NCBI GenBank assembly: GCA_032207245.1
Contig: CM063505.1
Span: 174,204,200-174,268,199 of the forward strand
Source: Pardosa pseudoannulata
Taxonomy: Eukaryota; Arthropoda; Arachnida; Araneae; Lycosidae
Length of the DNA stretch: 64,000 nucleotides
Direction of reading: 5' to 3'
Shown piece by piece: positions 12,601-27,000 of the stretch. Each line of letters begins with the position of its first letter. Positions within the stretch are counted from its first letter, which is position 1. Made by a program: the position numbers and the translations under genes. The notes under the pieces are model-generated. The model was not told the DNA's origin. It saw only the letters and a program-made list of their open reading frames with translations, and ran no database searches.

Positions 12601-15600
12601 ATTTAAGGCTAGACTTTTCCTTTTAATTTAAATATTAAATTACTAGAATAACATATTAATGTTTCAAATTGTTTCTGTTCTATGAAATAATAGGAAAAAA
12701 ACTTCTTATTTAAGTTTTGTCATATATAAATTGGGTTAATCAAATTGCTTAGAAAGATTAATATATATTATAGCTTAGATAAAAAAAAAAATGTTAGTAA
12801 AGCTGTGGATTATATATATATATACACACACAGTTTGTTTCAACTATCCAAACATTTTGTGACTAACAAATATTTGAATCAAACTATTTTTAATCTCCAG
12901 CTGTTACTTTTAAGATATAATTTTTTAATCTAAAAAAGGTTGACACTTTTATAAATAGCTCTGAATAATGCTTTGTCAGAAGACATTTTTAAAGATTAAT
13001 ATTTATATATTTGAAAATGATGTAATTTTTTATGACATTTACAACATATGTTAATGCCTATGATTATTTTAAATTATCTACAAAATAATTTATTTATTTT
13101 TAAAATATTTTTAGACTGAAACTACTTGGTATCACGAGGGTACACAGAATTTAAAGAAGGCTAGAGAATGGATAGTAGCATACTCTGTACCTAGGTAATT
13201 TTAGATTTATTTTTAAAGTGTTACATGTAACCACAATTTATGTAAATTTAATTTACTTAAGTTGAAAGTATTAAAATAAGGAAAATATATTGCAGATTTG
13301 TGTTCTTTGGAAGTTGTTATTATTGCTTGTGTTTTTACAAATGTATGCAATATCTAAATTTTTAGTAATAAGGTGCTTTCTCCTAGAATTCCTCCAAAAT
13401 ACTTATTAAATATTTGAATTACAAAATGTAAGTTATAAAGACAACCTGCTTAAATTAAAAAAAAATTTGTAACAGTAGAGTTTTACTTTATTAAATATGT
13501 TTCTAATGTATTAAAATAGACACTTTGTCTTCCAGCACTAATTTATTCCACAGTGTTAACAACCAGATTTGAACCGACATTCTGAGATTTTGGCCATTCT
13601 ATATGCATTTAAAATTAATTTTCCCAAAGTCAAAACATATTCGAGTTATAGTGTCCACATATACTCACACACAAAGACACCATTTAAAAAAAGTGATATT
13701 TTCAGACCCAGAGGTCTCAAAAGTGAAGATAGGATGATCGATTTTTTGGATAATTACAATACTTTTCTTATATTACATATACATAAAAATAGTAATGTTA
13801 ATAAATAACTTAGTTCTAAGTGTTGAAATTAAGTTTGCCTATTTGTTTCATATTAGGGTTAAATATTTTACTTATTTGAAAAGCTAGCAGGTTCTCTCTT
13901 AAGTCAAATCAAATAAGTTCTCTCTCAAGTCTAGTGAAATGAAATAGTGCATTCCATGTTTTAGAAATAAATTAACTGAAGCTTTTGGGAGATATTTATT
14001 ACCTTTAGTCTTTCAAAATCTAAATACTCTGTAACAAAATCATTAGAAATTTATATAATGCTGTGAAAAAAACTTTTTTTTTTTAAACACGGAAATAAGA
14101 AAAGGTTGTTGTTAATGGGATATTTTTTTTCCCTAAGAAACAAATATTTATTTTTTTTTTAAATTTTAACTATTTCTTCAGCAGAATTGCAATATTTATC
14201 TATATATATACACTTACATAAATAAATAAATATGCATATATATATAAATATTCATGTATTTATTTTTCTCTTAGAGCAAAAGCAAGGCTTGAGCAAGCAA
14301 AGTTAGAAAAAGAAGAACCTGCTTCTCTAAAAAATGCAAAAAAGCAAGAACAATATAAAAAATTGAGAGTATGTTTGAAATATATATTCTAATAGTATGC
14401 AAGTTTTTATTCTTATCTAAAAAATACAATATAATCTGGCAACTCCTGTAAGACTGTAATTTTAGAAAAATATGTCTTTGTGATAAGTTACATATTTGTT
14501 GTTTTAGTAATTAATATCTTAATGAATTCTTATCTTTTAAAATGAGGATATGTTAAATTTCTTTTTGATAAATTTATTTTGCCATAAATGTTAAATTTCT
14601 TTTTGATAAATTTATTCGTCATAAAATTATATATGATGGTTTTTCAGAGTAGTAGTTACATTTACAACATTGATACCTATGTATGCACACATATTTAATT
14701 TTATTCATTTTAGAAGTTTTATTTTATTTGTAATTTAGTGAAATCTGAATTTTGTAGTCTCTGAATATAAATTGCAGTCAAATTGGTGATACAAGACCAT
14801 TGTCATTTTGTCAGTTTAGTCCTAATTCACAGATGCTAGCAACTGCTTCTTGGTATGTTTTTTTAATATATCTTCCTTGTCTTTTGTTTTAATATTTCTA
14901 CTTAAAACAAGAATTAATGTTATAAAATTGAATGTAGCATGTATATTAAAGTTTATAAAAAATATAAGCAACCTCTTGTTGTTAAAGTCATAAAAATCAA
15001 TAGACTGTGATGGTTTGGACACCTATTCCGACTTGATGACATAAACCCAGTAAAACAGCTCACTTTCACTAATCCCATGGGGCAGAGGAATCGGGGAAGA
15101 CCACTAATTAGGTGGCTTGACTCAGTAGAGAGGGACTTAACTACTGTCAAAAAGGGAAACTGGAGGAGTCTTGCAGCAGATAGTAAAGGCTGGAAAAAAC
15201 TGCTTGGGACAGCCTTGGCCTGTAACAGGCTGTAGTGCTTTAAAAGAAGAAGAAGAAAGATGTATATTAAAAGTGGAAAATTTAATTAGTCTAAAATTAA
15301 ATGGAAGTTTAAAAAGAATTAAATGTAGAGTTATGTGAAGTGCATACATGATCATTGTGCATGATAAAAGTGTTTAATTCAGAAAAGTATTTAGAAATAT
15401 CAGCTTAATAATTTAAACTTTAACATTGTATCAGTGTAGGGCAGACATGCTGACTACTCTGGATTCTCTGGAGTTGCTCTACAGATATGAGAGAAATTGA
15501 CAACTCCAGAAACTCCTCAAATTGCTCTAGAAAATAACAAAACTTTTTAACAACTAGAAGATCACAATTTTACAATCAAATAATGCTGAATATAATACTT

Positions 15601-17975
15601 TTTCCACACAGTAATGCTGCATGTTAAAGAGTTTTCAGTACTGTGTGGAAAAACCAAACTGAATTTAGGTCAAATTTGAGTAGACAAATTCTAGAATCTC
15701 TGTTGATAGAAAAGTGTAAATAGTTTAATTTAGGGTCAATGTTGCTGTAACAAAAACTTTTCTGAAAAATAAGTTGTTAAAGTCAAAAAAGCTACTTACA
15801 CATTGTTAAATACATAGATTTTAATTTATCCTTTATAATTTACTGTGTGTGTATTTTTAATCCAAAAAACTTTTCTGAATAATAAGTTGTTAAAGTCAAA
15901 AAAGCTACTTACACAATGTTAAATACATAGATTTTAATTTATCCTTTATAATTTACTGTGTGTGTCTTTTTAATCCAAAAAACTTTTCTGAAAAATAAGT
16001 TGTTAATGTCAAAAAAGGTACACATTGTTTAACACATAGATTTAAATTTATTATTTATAATTTACTACTGTGTATGTATTTTTAATCTACTTTACTCAAT
16101 TTTAATTTAGACTCCAATAAAATACATAATTGTGTATAATTTGTTTGGTTTTTATTTTGTTTATGATGTATGTAAATTGCATAATCATTTAATTTGCGGG
16201 TAGCATGTGAAATTTTAAAACTGCACTGTTGCTCTGGTCAGAGAGGGCCGATTGGTTAGGGTGCTGGCTTTCGGTAGCAAAGTTCATGGGTTCGAATCCC
16301 ACTGTGGCATGGATGTTCATAGCCGTTTGGAATCAGCTTTCATCTGTAGGTCCCAGTCTCATTAGCTCTTGTGTTACAAAAAGTAGACCGTAGCACTCCA
16401 AACCAAACTAAAACTAAAACTGGTCAGATATGTATAAATGTTGGCATGTCTGTAGGGCAATATTTATTTAAATTCATATATTTTATTCTACTACTTTGCT
16501 ATTCCTAAGTTTTCTGTGATGCCTGCTATTCTAGTTAATTAATTACCCTTGACATATTTTAACCCATTATATACAAGTGATGTTCTGTCTGTTGTATAAA
16601 GCCATACTTTTTAATTAAAACTATATTAAATGTTTGTATCAATACAAACAAATAAATGTGTCTATAATATTCTTTAAAATAACTTTATTGTTATGTGTTA
16701 CAGTAAATATAAACTAGTGTTAAACTAACATATATAAGAGAGTATAAAATATTTTAAGTTCCCTAAATATTTTTTCATTTTGGTACAGTAAATAAAAACT
16801 AGTGTTAAATTAACTTATATAAGAGAGTATTAAATATTTTAAGTTCCATAAATATTTTTTTCATTTTATACATTATGTTGACATTTGTATCATTTTATTA
16901 ATTAATACCTTTGACATAACTTTTACATTCTGTTAACAGGAGTGGTCTTTGCAAACTTTGGACTGTTCCAGATTGTGAATTGATTCGAACTTTAAGAGGT
17001 AATTTAATGTGTTTCAAAAAATTTTATATAAGGCTATTAACTCTTTTAAGTATGTATTTTAATAGTTATATTTTATTTCATAATCTCTGATAAATAAACT
17101 ATGCTAACATGTATTATGTATGCAATAAAAATAAGGGAAAGTTTCTTACATATATTATATCTTTCTGATATATGATATATGTGTGTGTATCTATTTAAAA
17201 AATTTTAAATATTTTCTTAATATTGTACAAAATATATACTTTAATTCCTATGATAAAATGCATAATGTGTATTTTTTTTTAATAATTCCCATAGCAACAA
17301 AAGACCTTGTGTTTTCAGTTTTTATATGCATTTTTAACTTCCTATGCAATTCATTCTGAATTTGTTAGCTGGAGATCCAGGTTTCACCCAAAACATTACA
17401 TTTTATGAACATGTTACCAATGCTTATGCTTCCCTCTACTGAGCAAAGTTGCTTTGTTAAGCATAGGTTTTGCAGTCTCTCACTGGAAGGTTTGGCATTC
17501 GGCTTAATGTGTTTTCCTTCTGATACAAGGAAAAAAATTTTCTATGAGTTCTTTTTTTGTTTTTAATACACTTAAAAAAAATAAATAAAGGTTGAAAAAG
17601 TGAAAGTAGTTTACAAGTATACTAATTTAAAGTGTTGCTGAAAAAGTCTTGGTGAACTAAATGAGGGGTGTTTCTCTCCTTCTAAAATTTAACTATGTAA
17701 TCTGTATATCTATGATATGGTAAGGAAAACAGAACCATTGCTATTTTTATTAAAGAAACTGGTGAGTGTAAAAGATCAAAGTAAGAAGACAAAGACATAA
17801 GAGTTTTCTCACAGATGACATGGCATTTACACTGTTACAGTATTACACACATAAATTTCATGGATGATTCGTTGATTCATGCAGATGTCCACACAATATC
17901 TTTTGATCATGAATGAATTTAATCTCCAAATAAGAGAAACATGAGTTTTGAATGAATTTTATAATTGAGTTCATG

Positions 17976-18031
<56 letters not shown>

Positions 18032-21000
18032 GTATAATAATGAAATTGAAGGCATCTTGAATGACACCAACACTAAACTGAACAGAAGATTTTATTTCTT
18101 AAATGTTCAACATGGCATATGACCAGGTGCTAAATCACTAGCCACCTGATTCCAATTGTTCTGCCTCTAATTCTGGCATGCTCTTCCCTTAAATAGACCA
18201 ATCATCCCAAGATCCTTGCATTTTAGGAAAGAATTTATTCTATTTTTATTAATTACATCTTTAATTTTTATATTTAGTTTTCAAAACCTGACATATATAT
18301 GTATATATATCATTTGTCATATTTCTTTTGAGGAAATCTTTTGATTCTTTTAACATAATCCACATAAATTGATTACTGTATAAAACTGCTTCACTTAATG
18401 TTATCCTTTTATCCAAGTTTAACTAACTAGTCTATTACTTTATCTTCTTACACCCTAGCAAGTATTTTTTTAGAATTTTTCAATCATCAAATATTTTATT
18501 TTTTAATTCATGGCATGTATCATGCAGTGGTTTGATTTTTATAAATTTTGAACCTTTAAGAACCTTTTTGAACTTTTAAATTATAACTAAGTAGTATATA
18601 TTTGTATTATTTAATCAACATATTAAATTTTTTTAAATGTTTGTTAACAGCTGTTTCTTTTTATTAGGGCATAATTGTAATGTTGGAGCTATTGTGTTTC
18701 ATCCCCAAGCTACATTGACACAATCAAAAAACAGTCTAAACATGGCTTCTTGTGCTACAGATGGCACTGTTAAACTATGGGATTTAACAAGGTTTTTAAA
18801 TTTAAAATATTTGCTTATCTTTTTTTTTTTTTTTTTTTTAACACTTTAATGAGTATGTATCCTTCATATTTTTTAAAATATCCTACTTTATTGTCATACA
18901 TTTTGTCTGTTTTATAAAAAAGAAGGATAATTTTCTCTGATTGCTAAGTGTTTGCATGCTTGCCATTTTTGCTTTATGTTATTTATATTTTCTAGCATAT
19001 CTTCTTGTTGATAAGCAACTGTCAATGTTGATAAAATATAAAAAATATAAAGACAATGGTACATTGAGAAAGTGTTCTCCTAAGGATCTTTATTCAGATT
19101 TTGGTTAATAAGGATATGGTTTTGTAATTATAGAACTATATCTTTAAAACTACAAAATTAGTGGAAAATAGAAACAATAGAAGATAAGGTGAACCTTGAG
19201 AAAATATTCTCATTAAGTTCTTGTTATCTAAATTTTGATTAATAAAAGGGAGATTTTATGATCATAGAGATATATCCTTACAAAATAAAAGCAGTGAAAT
19301 ATAGCAACATTATTCTCACAATGTTTTCTTTATCCAAATTTTTAATAAAAAGCAAATTATATTTTAACTATAAAAATATAGTCATAAAACTATAAAAACA
19401 ATAGAATAATGCATTCTCACAAGGTTCTCTTTATTTAAATTTTTGATTAGTGTGAAACAGATTTTTTGATTGTAAAAATATATCCTAAAAACTGGTTAAT
19501 AATATACTCAGACCTTAATCATGTTAATCTGTCAGCTTAATTTAGGAGCTCTTCATACCTACTATTAATATAATACATCAAGTTGGGGGGGATAATAATT
19601 TGACTCTTTTATTATATATGGTTATGCATGTTTATCTTACTCAAGTAAATTTTAATTGTAGAAGAACGAAAGCAGTTATTGAAGTAAAAGCTTTTTTCCT
19701 TCTCTTTTAAGAATAACGAAGTAATGATAGTTTGAAGAGGTAGTTATTGATCAGGTCAAATGGAATTTTACCTCTACTTGATCAGTACTTATGCCTCACA
19801 ATTTGGTGTTTTAGTTACTGTCAGCATTCCACATAATGAAGAAAAAAATTGCAACATTGAAATGTAATTTGTTGTTACACATATGTCTCTTTAAATTCCA
19901 TGATTACTTTTGTACATTTAAATATTGTCAAGAGGTGATGGGATAGTTCTGTATTTTAGTTAAAAAAATATGATATCAGAAAGTATTTTTTTAAAAGTTT
20001 AAAATTTAGAAAAAACTGGAGATCACCTATATGACCATCAGTAGGCCTAGAAAAAAACTGCTTACTTAAAAAAAAAAAAGTAGGGGATAGAACAGGTATT
20101 AATTTTTCAGTAATTCTGCAGTAATAATAATAAAAAAAATCCTCAAAGAATGGTCTAAAACTGAAAATGTAGAGGATAGAGAATATAATTTAAATCTCAA
20201 TTGTAAAAGACTTTAAATAAAATTTTCAAATTCACTCAACTCCAATTTTAATGAATGATGAAAGATAAAAAAAAGTATTCTTCCTTTTTTTGTGTTATTT
20301 TAATATTTAATGTATTAAATATCTTTAGTAAGAGGTATGGTATATTTGGAATTATATTATTAAAATTAGCAAAGAATATTTCAAATTTAATTTTAGCACA
20401 TATGTGACTACATGGTCACCAATGACATACGTCTAGTTATTTTGTGAGCTTCCCCCCACCAAGGGTTCAGGGAGACCAGCAAAGTAGTCTACTTTGAGCT
20501 ATTGTTCAGCACCGTCAATCACAACATCTGTATTTTACTACATAGCATGTTGATTGCCAATTTTATTTTTAAGAAGTCTTGTTAACATGAAACTTATCAT
20601 AATTGACAGACATGTTAAGATTTTGGATTATTCACTAATCTAGGGACACTGGGCAAAATTCTGATTTGCCTATTCAGTAATAAAGTCCTGAATATACTTC
20701 TGTAAAATCTTTAATGACTTTTATCTTGGATAGTGTTGTAAATAATTCTAATTTTATAATTTTTGTATACCTAATACATATTAATAGAATGAAAAAAAGC
20801 AATTACAAATTTTTTAGTACATTGTTTTATATAATTAACAAAGCAATACTAATTAGTTTCTGATATTTGAGTCTTAAAAATAATTGCCAAATTATAATAA
20901 TTGTGAGTGTTTTAAAAGGATTCTATGATAAGTTTTATTTAAATAATAAATAAATTACACAATTGAGCAGTTTAAGCTATAAATTATTTAATAGTAAATA

Positions 21001-24000
21001 ATGGTCTTTTTTAGTGATTTATTGAATATTTTTGTTCATTCATGAGTATGTGTGTCTTCTCTTGAAGATTGATTATTAATGTAAATACAGGGTGTCTACT
21101 GTCAAGGAAAAGTCAAGAAAATGGGAAATGTGTTAGGAAAAATTAGCAATACAATAATTTTTTTATTATTTGTACTCTCCATGATAGTTCTGTAAATCAA
21201 TTTTTTTTTCGAAAAGGGCTGAAAACAAACTCTGGTTTCGTTGGCAATTTTAACTAGCCATGCAGGTGTATTCTCTATCACAGTAACTCATATAATTAAA
21301 ATAAAAAAACTAACTTTTTATGTCTTATTACTAATAGTATTTTGACAAGGGAAGGCATCATAAGAATATAATTTAAATAATTTATTTTATTTATTTTTTA
21401 ACTTTGGATAGTTTGAATCTTTTTGCATCTTCTTAAAAGTCAAAAGTAATTCTTCGTTATTCTCCAACACACACACATGTGTGTAATTTCTAAGATTTTT
21501 TTAAAATAAAATATATTGGGAAATTCTTAGAAAGTGACCCCTAAAATGTAAATACAGGGTGGTCAGGAAATGGACTTTTAGAGATTCAGTAGACACCCTG
21601 AAATAATTCATATATTTCTTTTCATTGTTTTGTTGACTTTATTAATAAGAATTTTACCATTATTATGTAGTGATGAGCCAATTGCAGCTTTAGAAGGACA
21701 TGAACCTCATCGTGTATCTAGACTTGCATTTCATCCATCAGGTCGCTTCTTAGTAACTTGTGTGTAAGTAATATTACTATAGTTAAATCAATTTTATTTT
21801 AATACTTTCAGGATGGCAATCACATATAGTATGTTCATAATAAAGTCCTTGACCAGCCTTTTTCTCTGTACTTGTTGGTCATAGATATATACTTCTAATT
21901 ACAAAAATGTTTCAAATGAGATAAGTATTCCAATTATGGCATTTCTCAATTAATATTCAATTTTGCAAAAGTAAGAAAATTAATATTTTTATAAGCGCCT
22001 TTCCCTTTCAGTTGTATTTTCTCATTCCCTTTCATTTAGTAAAAATTGAAACTTGTCCTAGGAACTGTGACACAAAAAGTTAATCTTTTCTATGATATAA
22101 ATTAACCAAGGTAGTTAAATTAAAATTTTTTAAGACTTTTTCTTTTTTGGGAGGATTGATTAATAGATTAATTACAACAATCTAAAGTTGAAATCAGGTT
22201 GCAATGTTCTTTTTATGTCAAAAGTGGGGTGGGTTAGTTTTATAATCTTATTTGAAAGGATACAATGTATATCTACTTTACTGTAGGTACCCTGCCCCCT
22301 CCATTTATAATCAGGGAACCCTCCTTCCCTTTGCCATAAAATAGACATTCCAACCTGAAATTACCGTAACTAATCTATTAAGTGATCCATGAATAAATGA
22401 AAAAAAAATCTTGAAATTTTAAATATAAATATCTCGGTTAATTTTTGCACAGAAAGTTGTAACTTTTTGTGTTACAGTTCTTACAACAAAGTTTAAATTT
22501 TTACTAATATATTAATAAAGAACAAGAGAGTAAAAATTTGGATTTCATAATTTTTGAAAAATAGAAATTTTAAATTTAAAGGAATGTTTATATTATTTAA
22601 AGTATTTTTATAACTGGAATTATATGTCTATGACAAATAAAAGGCAGTCAAGTATTTTATTATGTATCCTGTATATGTCACTGAGAAGCCAATGGGGTTT
22701 GATATTTACTATTTTTTGTAAAATTAAATATAATAAATAATAATCACAGTTATTAAAGAGTTTGTTCTCTGCTTTTGATGGTAATTATTATTCATTGTTA
22801 GCATATTTAATAAATCATGCAGGTGTATCATCTGTCCCAAAAACTTATATGGGATACACTTCTTTTTGAAAGGATTATAATGATGTGAACTAAATTTTTT
22901 AATTTAAGCTATGTGTCAAAGAATGTTTAATATAAGAGAATAATAAGGGTGCTCACATATCAGGAAAAACTGAGAAATTAGGGATTTTTCAGAGTATCTT
23001 ACGATTCTGGAAAATATCAGAATGATTTTTGCAAAAATCAGGGAATTTTCCCACATTTTCCAAATTTTGAGAACATACTTTTTTATCACCAAAAGAGCAA
23101 TCACCTAGCCAAGATTGAAATTTCAAATATTTCAAAAATTTTTTAAGTAATTTTTCTATAATATTGAACAGCTTTACAGATTATTAATTTTTTTTTGTAA
23201 GGAAAGGTCATTTTTTATTTTCCATTTTATATAAATGCAAGTTTTTAAAGGAAATATTCTTTATGCTTATTTTTTTTATTTAAATATCTTTTCACCCCAA
23301 TTCAAATTTAAGAAAAACCTTTCATCACTTTTAGTTTCATTGTTCATATATACACCAATTTAGACTATTTGTAGGAGAAATTGAAACTGTTATATACCTA
23401 CTGCTCAATTTTTTTTTTTACTTATATTAATGAAAAATTATGCACTCTACCTCTTTAAGGGCACAATCTCTACTGGATAAAAATTTTGTACATTTCCAAG
23501 AAATGTTGCTTGACTGTGATTTGTCAGGGAATTTTGGAAAATTTTTAGAGAAATATCAGGATAATTTTTTCTTTTTTATTTATGGTCACCATGATATATG
23601 TATGTAATCTTTATCTTGTATCAACTGAGGCATTTCTATGCCTCTGTTGTGGCCGAATGGTTAGAGTGCTGGCCTTCAGAACTGGAGTTCGTGGGTTCGA
23701 ATCCCACAGTAGCATGGATGTTCATAGCTGTTCGGAATCGGTTTTAAGCAGTAGGTCCCGGTCTCATTAGTCCTCATGTTGCAAACAGTAGACCGTAGCT
23801 TTCCAAACCAATCTATGCCTCTGTTGCCAAAATGTGCTAATTATAAGAGTAATGTTATCTATATTTCTTCTTTGTTTTGGGAATTCAAAATGTCAAAGTT
23901 ATAGATTTTGATTTAAAACTTAATTGTTGCATTCCTGGTGACTTTGTGGATATTTAAATGTTTGCTTTTGATTATTCTACAAAATTCCAGTTTTTAGGGA

Positions 24001-27000
24001 GAATTAAATTTACATCTAGGGATGAAACATCTATTAAAAATATTTTTATTTTTACTATATCATTTAAAAAAAAATAAAATAAAATAAACATATTTTACTT
24101 ATTTAAAAATGTTTTAAATGTATCAAAATTTAATTTATAAAACTGGCTATTTAAATATATCTGAAACAACACTGCTGGAAGAAAAAGATAATTTAAAAAA
24201 TTAAAACATCCAGTATAATCACTTTTTAATGCCTTTGTTATAAAAGCCTTGTGTTTCAAAATTTTTGAAATATATTTAAAAACAGTTATGTAATTAGATT
24301 TATATATATTTCTAAAAATAAATATAAAACATTTCATCCGTAAAGATTAAAGGGATGTTTTCATGTTATCAACAATTTTATTTTGTATTTATTTTGTTGG
24401 TATGGAAAGTGAAATTACTAAACCAACAAAATTATTTTAAGTTTGTTACAGTTATGGAAGGAAGAAAGATGGAAAAAAAATTTGAATGAAATTAGCTGAT
24501 GTAATCTAAACAAGTCCTTTAAAAGTTTAGTTGAAACTTGAATATATGTTTGGTATTATTTATTAAAAATAATTTTCATAACTTTTTGCTTTTTGAATAA
24601 TGTTTCATATGTATTATATTAGTTATTTGTATAATGAGATATTATTTTATTGTTAGATTTGATAACTCTTGGCGTTTGTGGGACTTAGAAACAAAGGAAG
24701 AAATTTTGCATCAAGAAGGTCATAGTAAACCAGTTTATGATGCAAGTTTTCAGTGTGATGGATCCTTAGTAGCAACTGGGTAAATTTAAAAAAATTAATT
24801 TTCTTTAATTTGAAATTTGTTTGTGTAATCTTTTAGAATTATGTATGAGAAAACTATTTATTTAATCTTTTCAAATTGGTGTTTCACATTATGATGCTTA
24901 GTTGGCAAGATTTGTATGGTAGTTTTATAAAAAATTTATGCTATATTTTTATTAAAATACAGTGGAATGGATGCATTTGGTCGAGTGTGGGATTTAAGGA
25001 CTGGAAGATGTATAATGTTTCTTGCAGGACATCAGAATTCTGTTCTTACTATTTGTTTCTCACCTAATGGGTTAGTATTTATTTTTATCTTTATTTTTTT
25101 TTTATAAATAATGATACAGAATGCTGAATATTTTCATATGTTTTATAGATCAACACTGTTGAACTGTTGACCCTCTAATTGATTTTTGTGGCCAATCTAA
25201 AAAATTGTTTTTCTTTTACAAAAATTTAAATAATGATATTTTTACCAAACATGCACATTTTTTACTCATGTATCTAATTGAAATGGACAGTGTTCCTTTT
25301 TTCTGTGTGAACACACATGTAATGGAAAAGTTTGTGATGACTCAAATGTTGTAAAATCTTTAGGATCAATTTAAATTTTAAGATCTTAACTTTTATATGT
25401 TACCAAGACTATTTAAGAAGTATTTTCATCTATTCAAATCAAAGGAGCTAATGCCCTATCCCCAAACACAATTTTAAAAATACTCAACTTTTAGTTTTAA
25501 TTTTCTTCCTACTAATTAGGCTTAAAGTAAAGATATGCAGTAGGAGTAGGGTGTGACTATAAAATTTGCTATTGATATGGACTTACAGAAAATCATGGTC
25601 TTTGCCCATGTATATTTTTATTACTTTTTAAAATTTTATTTTTATGTTTTTCTTGGTGTAAATAAACTAATTATTAACACATTGTTGTCACAAGTTAACT
25701 CGTGTTTTTATGGCCGAATATTGCTGACCGGCCACGAGTAAACTCATTATGCTTTTTTTTTTGCATCACTGTTTTCTCTGTTAGCAACCATACAGTGCAA
25801 GTGTTGTTCAGTATAACACAAGCTGTTTCTCTCGCTTATAAGACCTGCCAAATTGTTTGTTGTAAAAAATATTTAACAATTAAAAAAATTTAAAAAACGA
25901 TGACGGAACATAAGGAAGAATCTTTCAATGAATTATATGTGGATGCTTTATCTGATTATCCGAGTGATTATGAATCAAATTGTGCTAATAGCCAGTGACA
26001 TGAGATAAATTTTCAGTAAAATTGCCAATCAAAAATGTGTTAACAATATTAATTGATTATTTATTACCCTTCTTTGCTGTATGAAATGTTTGTGGAAATT
26101 AAAATAGTCTGCAGGCAAAGTGAATATAGACAGTGCTGGTGTAATTATCCACTTAAATCACTTAATAAAAAAACTTTACATTCCTTAGTGTAGGGATGGC
26201 AAATTGGATTTTATAAGAGTTCTTCTTTCCATTGCATCTGGAATTACAGACAGATATCTTTATGCCAAACATAGCTGTGAAGCTGTTAGTCATTTAACAC
26301 TACCCATCGGGCATGTGTAGTTTAAGGAATGCTTCAGACATGAATAACATTACACCTGCTGGGTTCTTGTAATTTAGAGTCAGGGACGAAACAGAAGACA
26401 TCACAGGCTTGGCTTGCCATCTATAGAGGTGTCATTAAAACATGGAAGACATTGCGATCGTGAATCTATTTTATGTGCTCTAACTGTCATTAATGAACAT
26501 GGTACATCTTTGGCCAGCTTAAGACTCAAACTCAGAACCCTCTGATTGTGAGATTGAGGCATTTACCGACTCAGCAACCATGGTTTAATCTTATCAATGT
26601 ATCAAAATAAATTGAAATGCCAATTTTTTTAAATTTCCAATACCTTATGCATGTTTGTATATGTAGTACCTGTATAATTTTATCTTAAATTTTTTGATGT
26701 GCTAGGAAAATTGTCTGTACATAATAACACTAAGTGTATACATGGTTATACATTTGTTTAAACTGCAGAAAATTTTGCATTCACTTTAAAGATTAAACAC
26801 TCTGTAATAAATTTTAAAATGTCACAAAAATTGTTCTTAGTTTCTGAAATATACCAAACATTGTAAAATAAATGATCAGTTATTATTTTATAATTCATGC
26901 ATTTTTATGTTTAGGTATCAGTTAGCAACTGGAAGTGCTGATAATACTGTTAAAGTTTGGGATTTAAGAAGGCAGAAATGTGAATATACTATTTCAGTTC

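Noticed and set aside
15752..16090. Regular direct repeats that might suggest a CRISPR array
   Set aside because: The whole 113-bp unit is repeated without unique spacers, and the DNA is eukaryotic.
17858..18073. ORF with a YIYIYI stretch
   Set aside because: Translation of a TA microsatellite.
23651..23715. tRNA-like sequence with A and B boxes, looking like a tRNA gene (and the equivalents in the other SINE copies)
   Set aside because: It is the head of a repeated SINE with body, tail and target duplications; no tRNA acceptor stem or cloverleaf can be completed.
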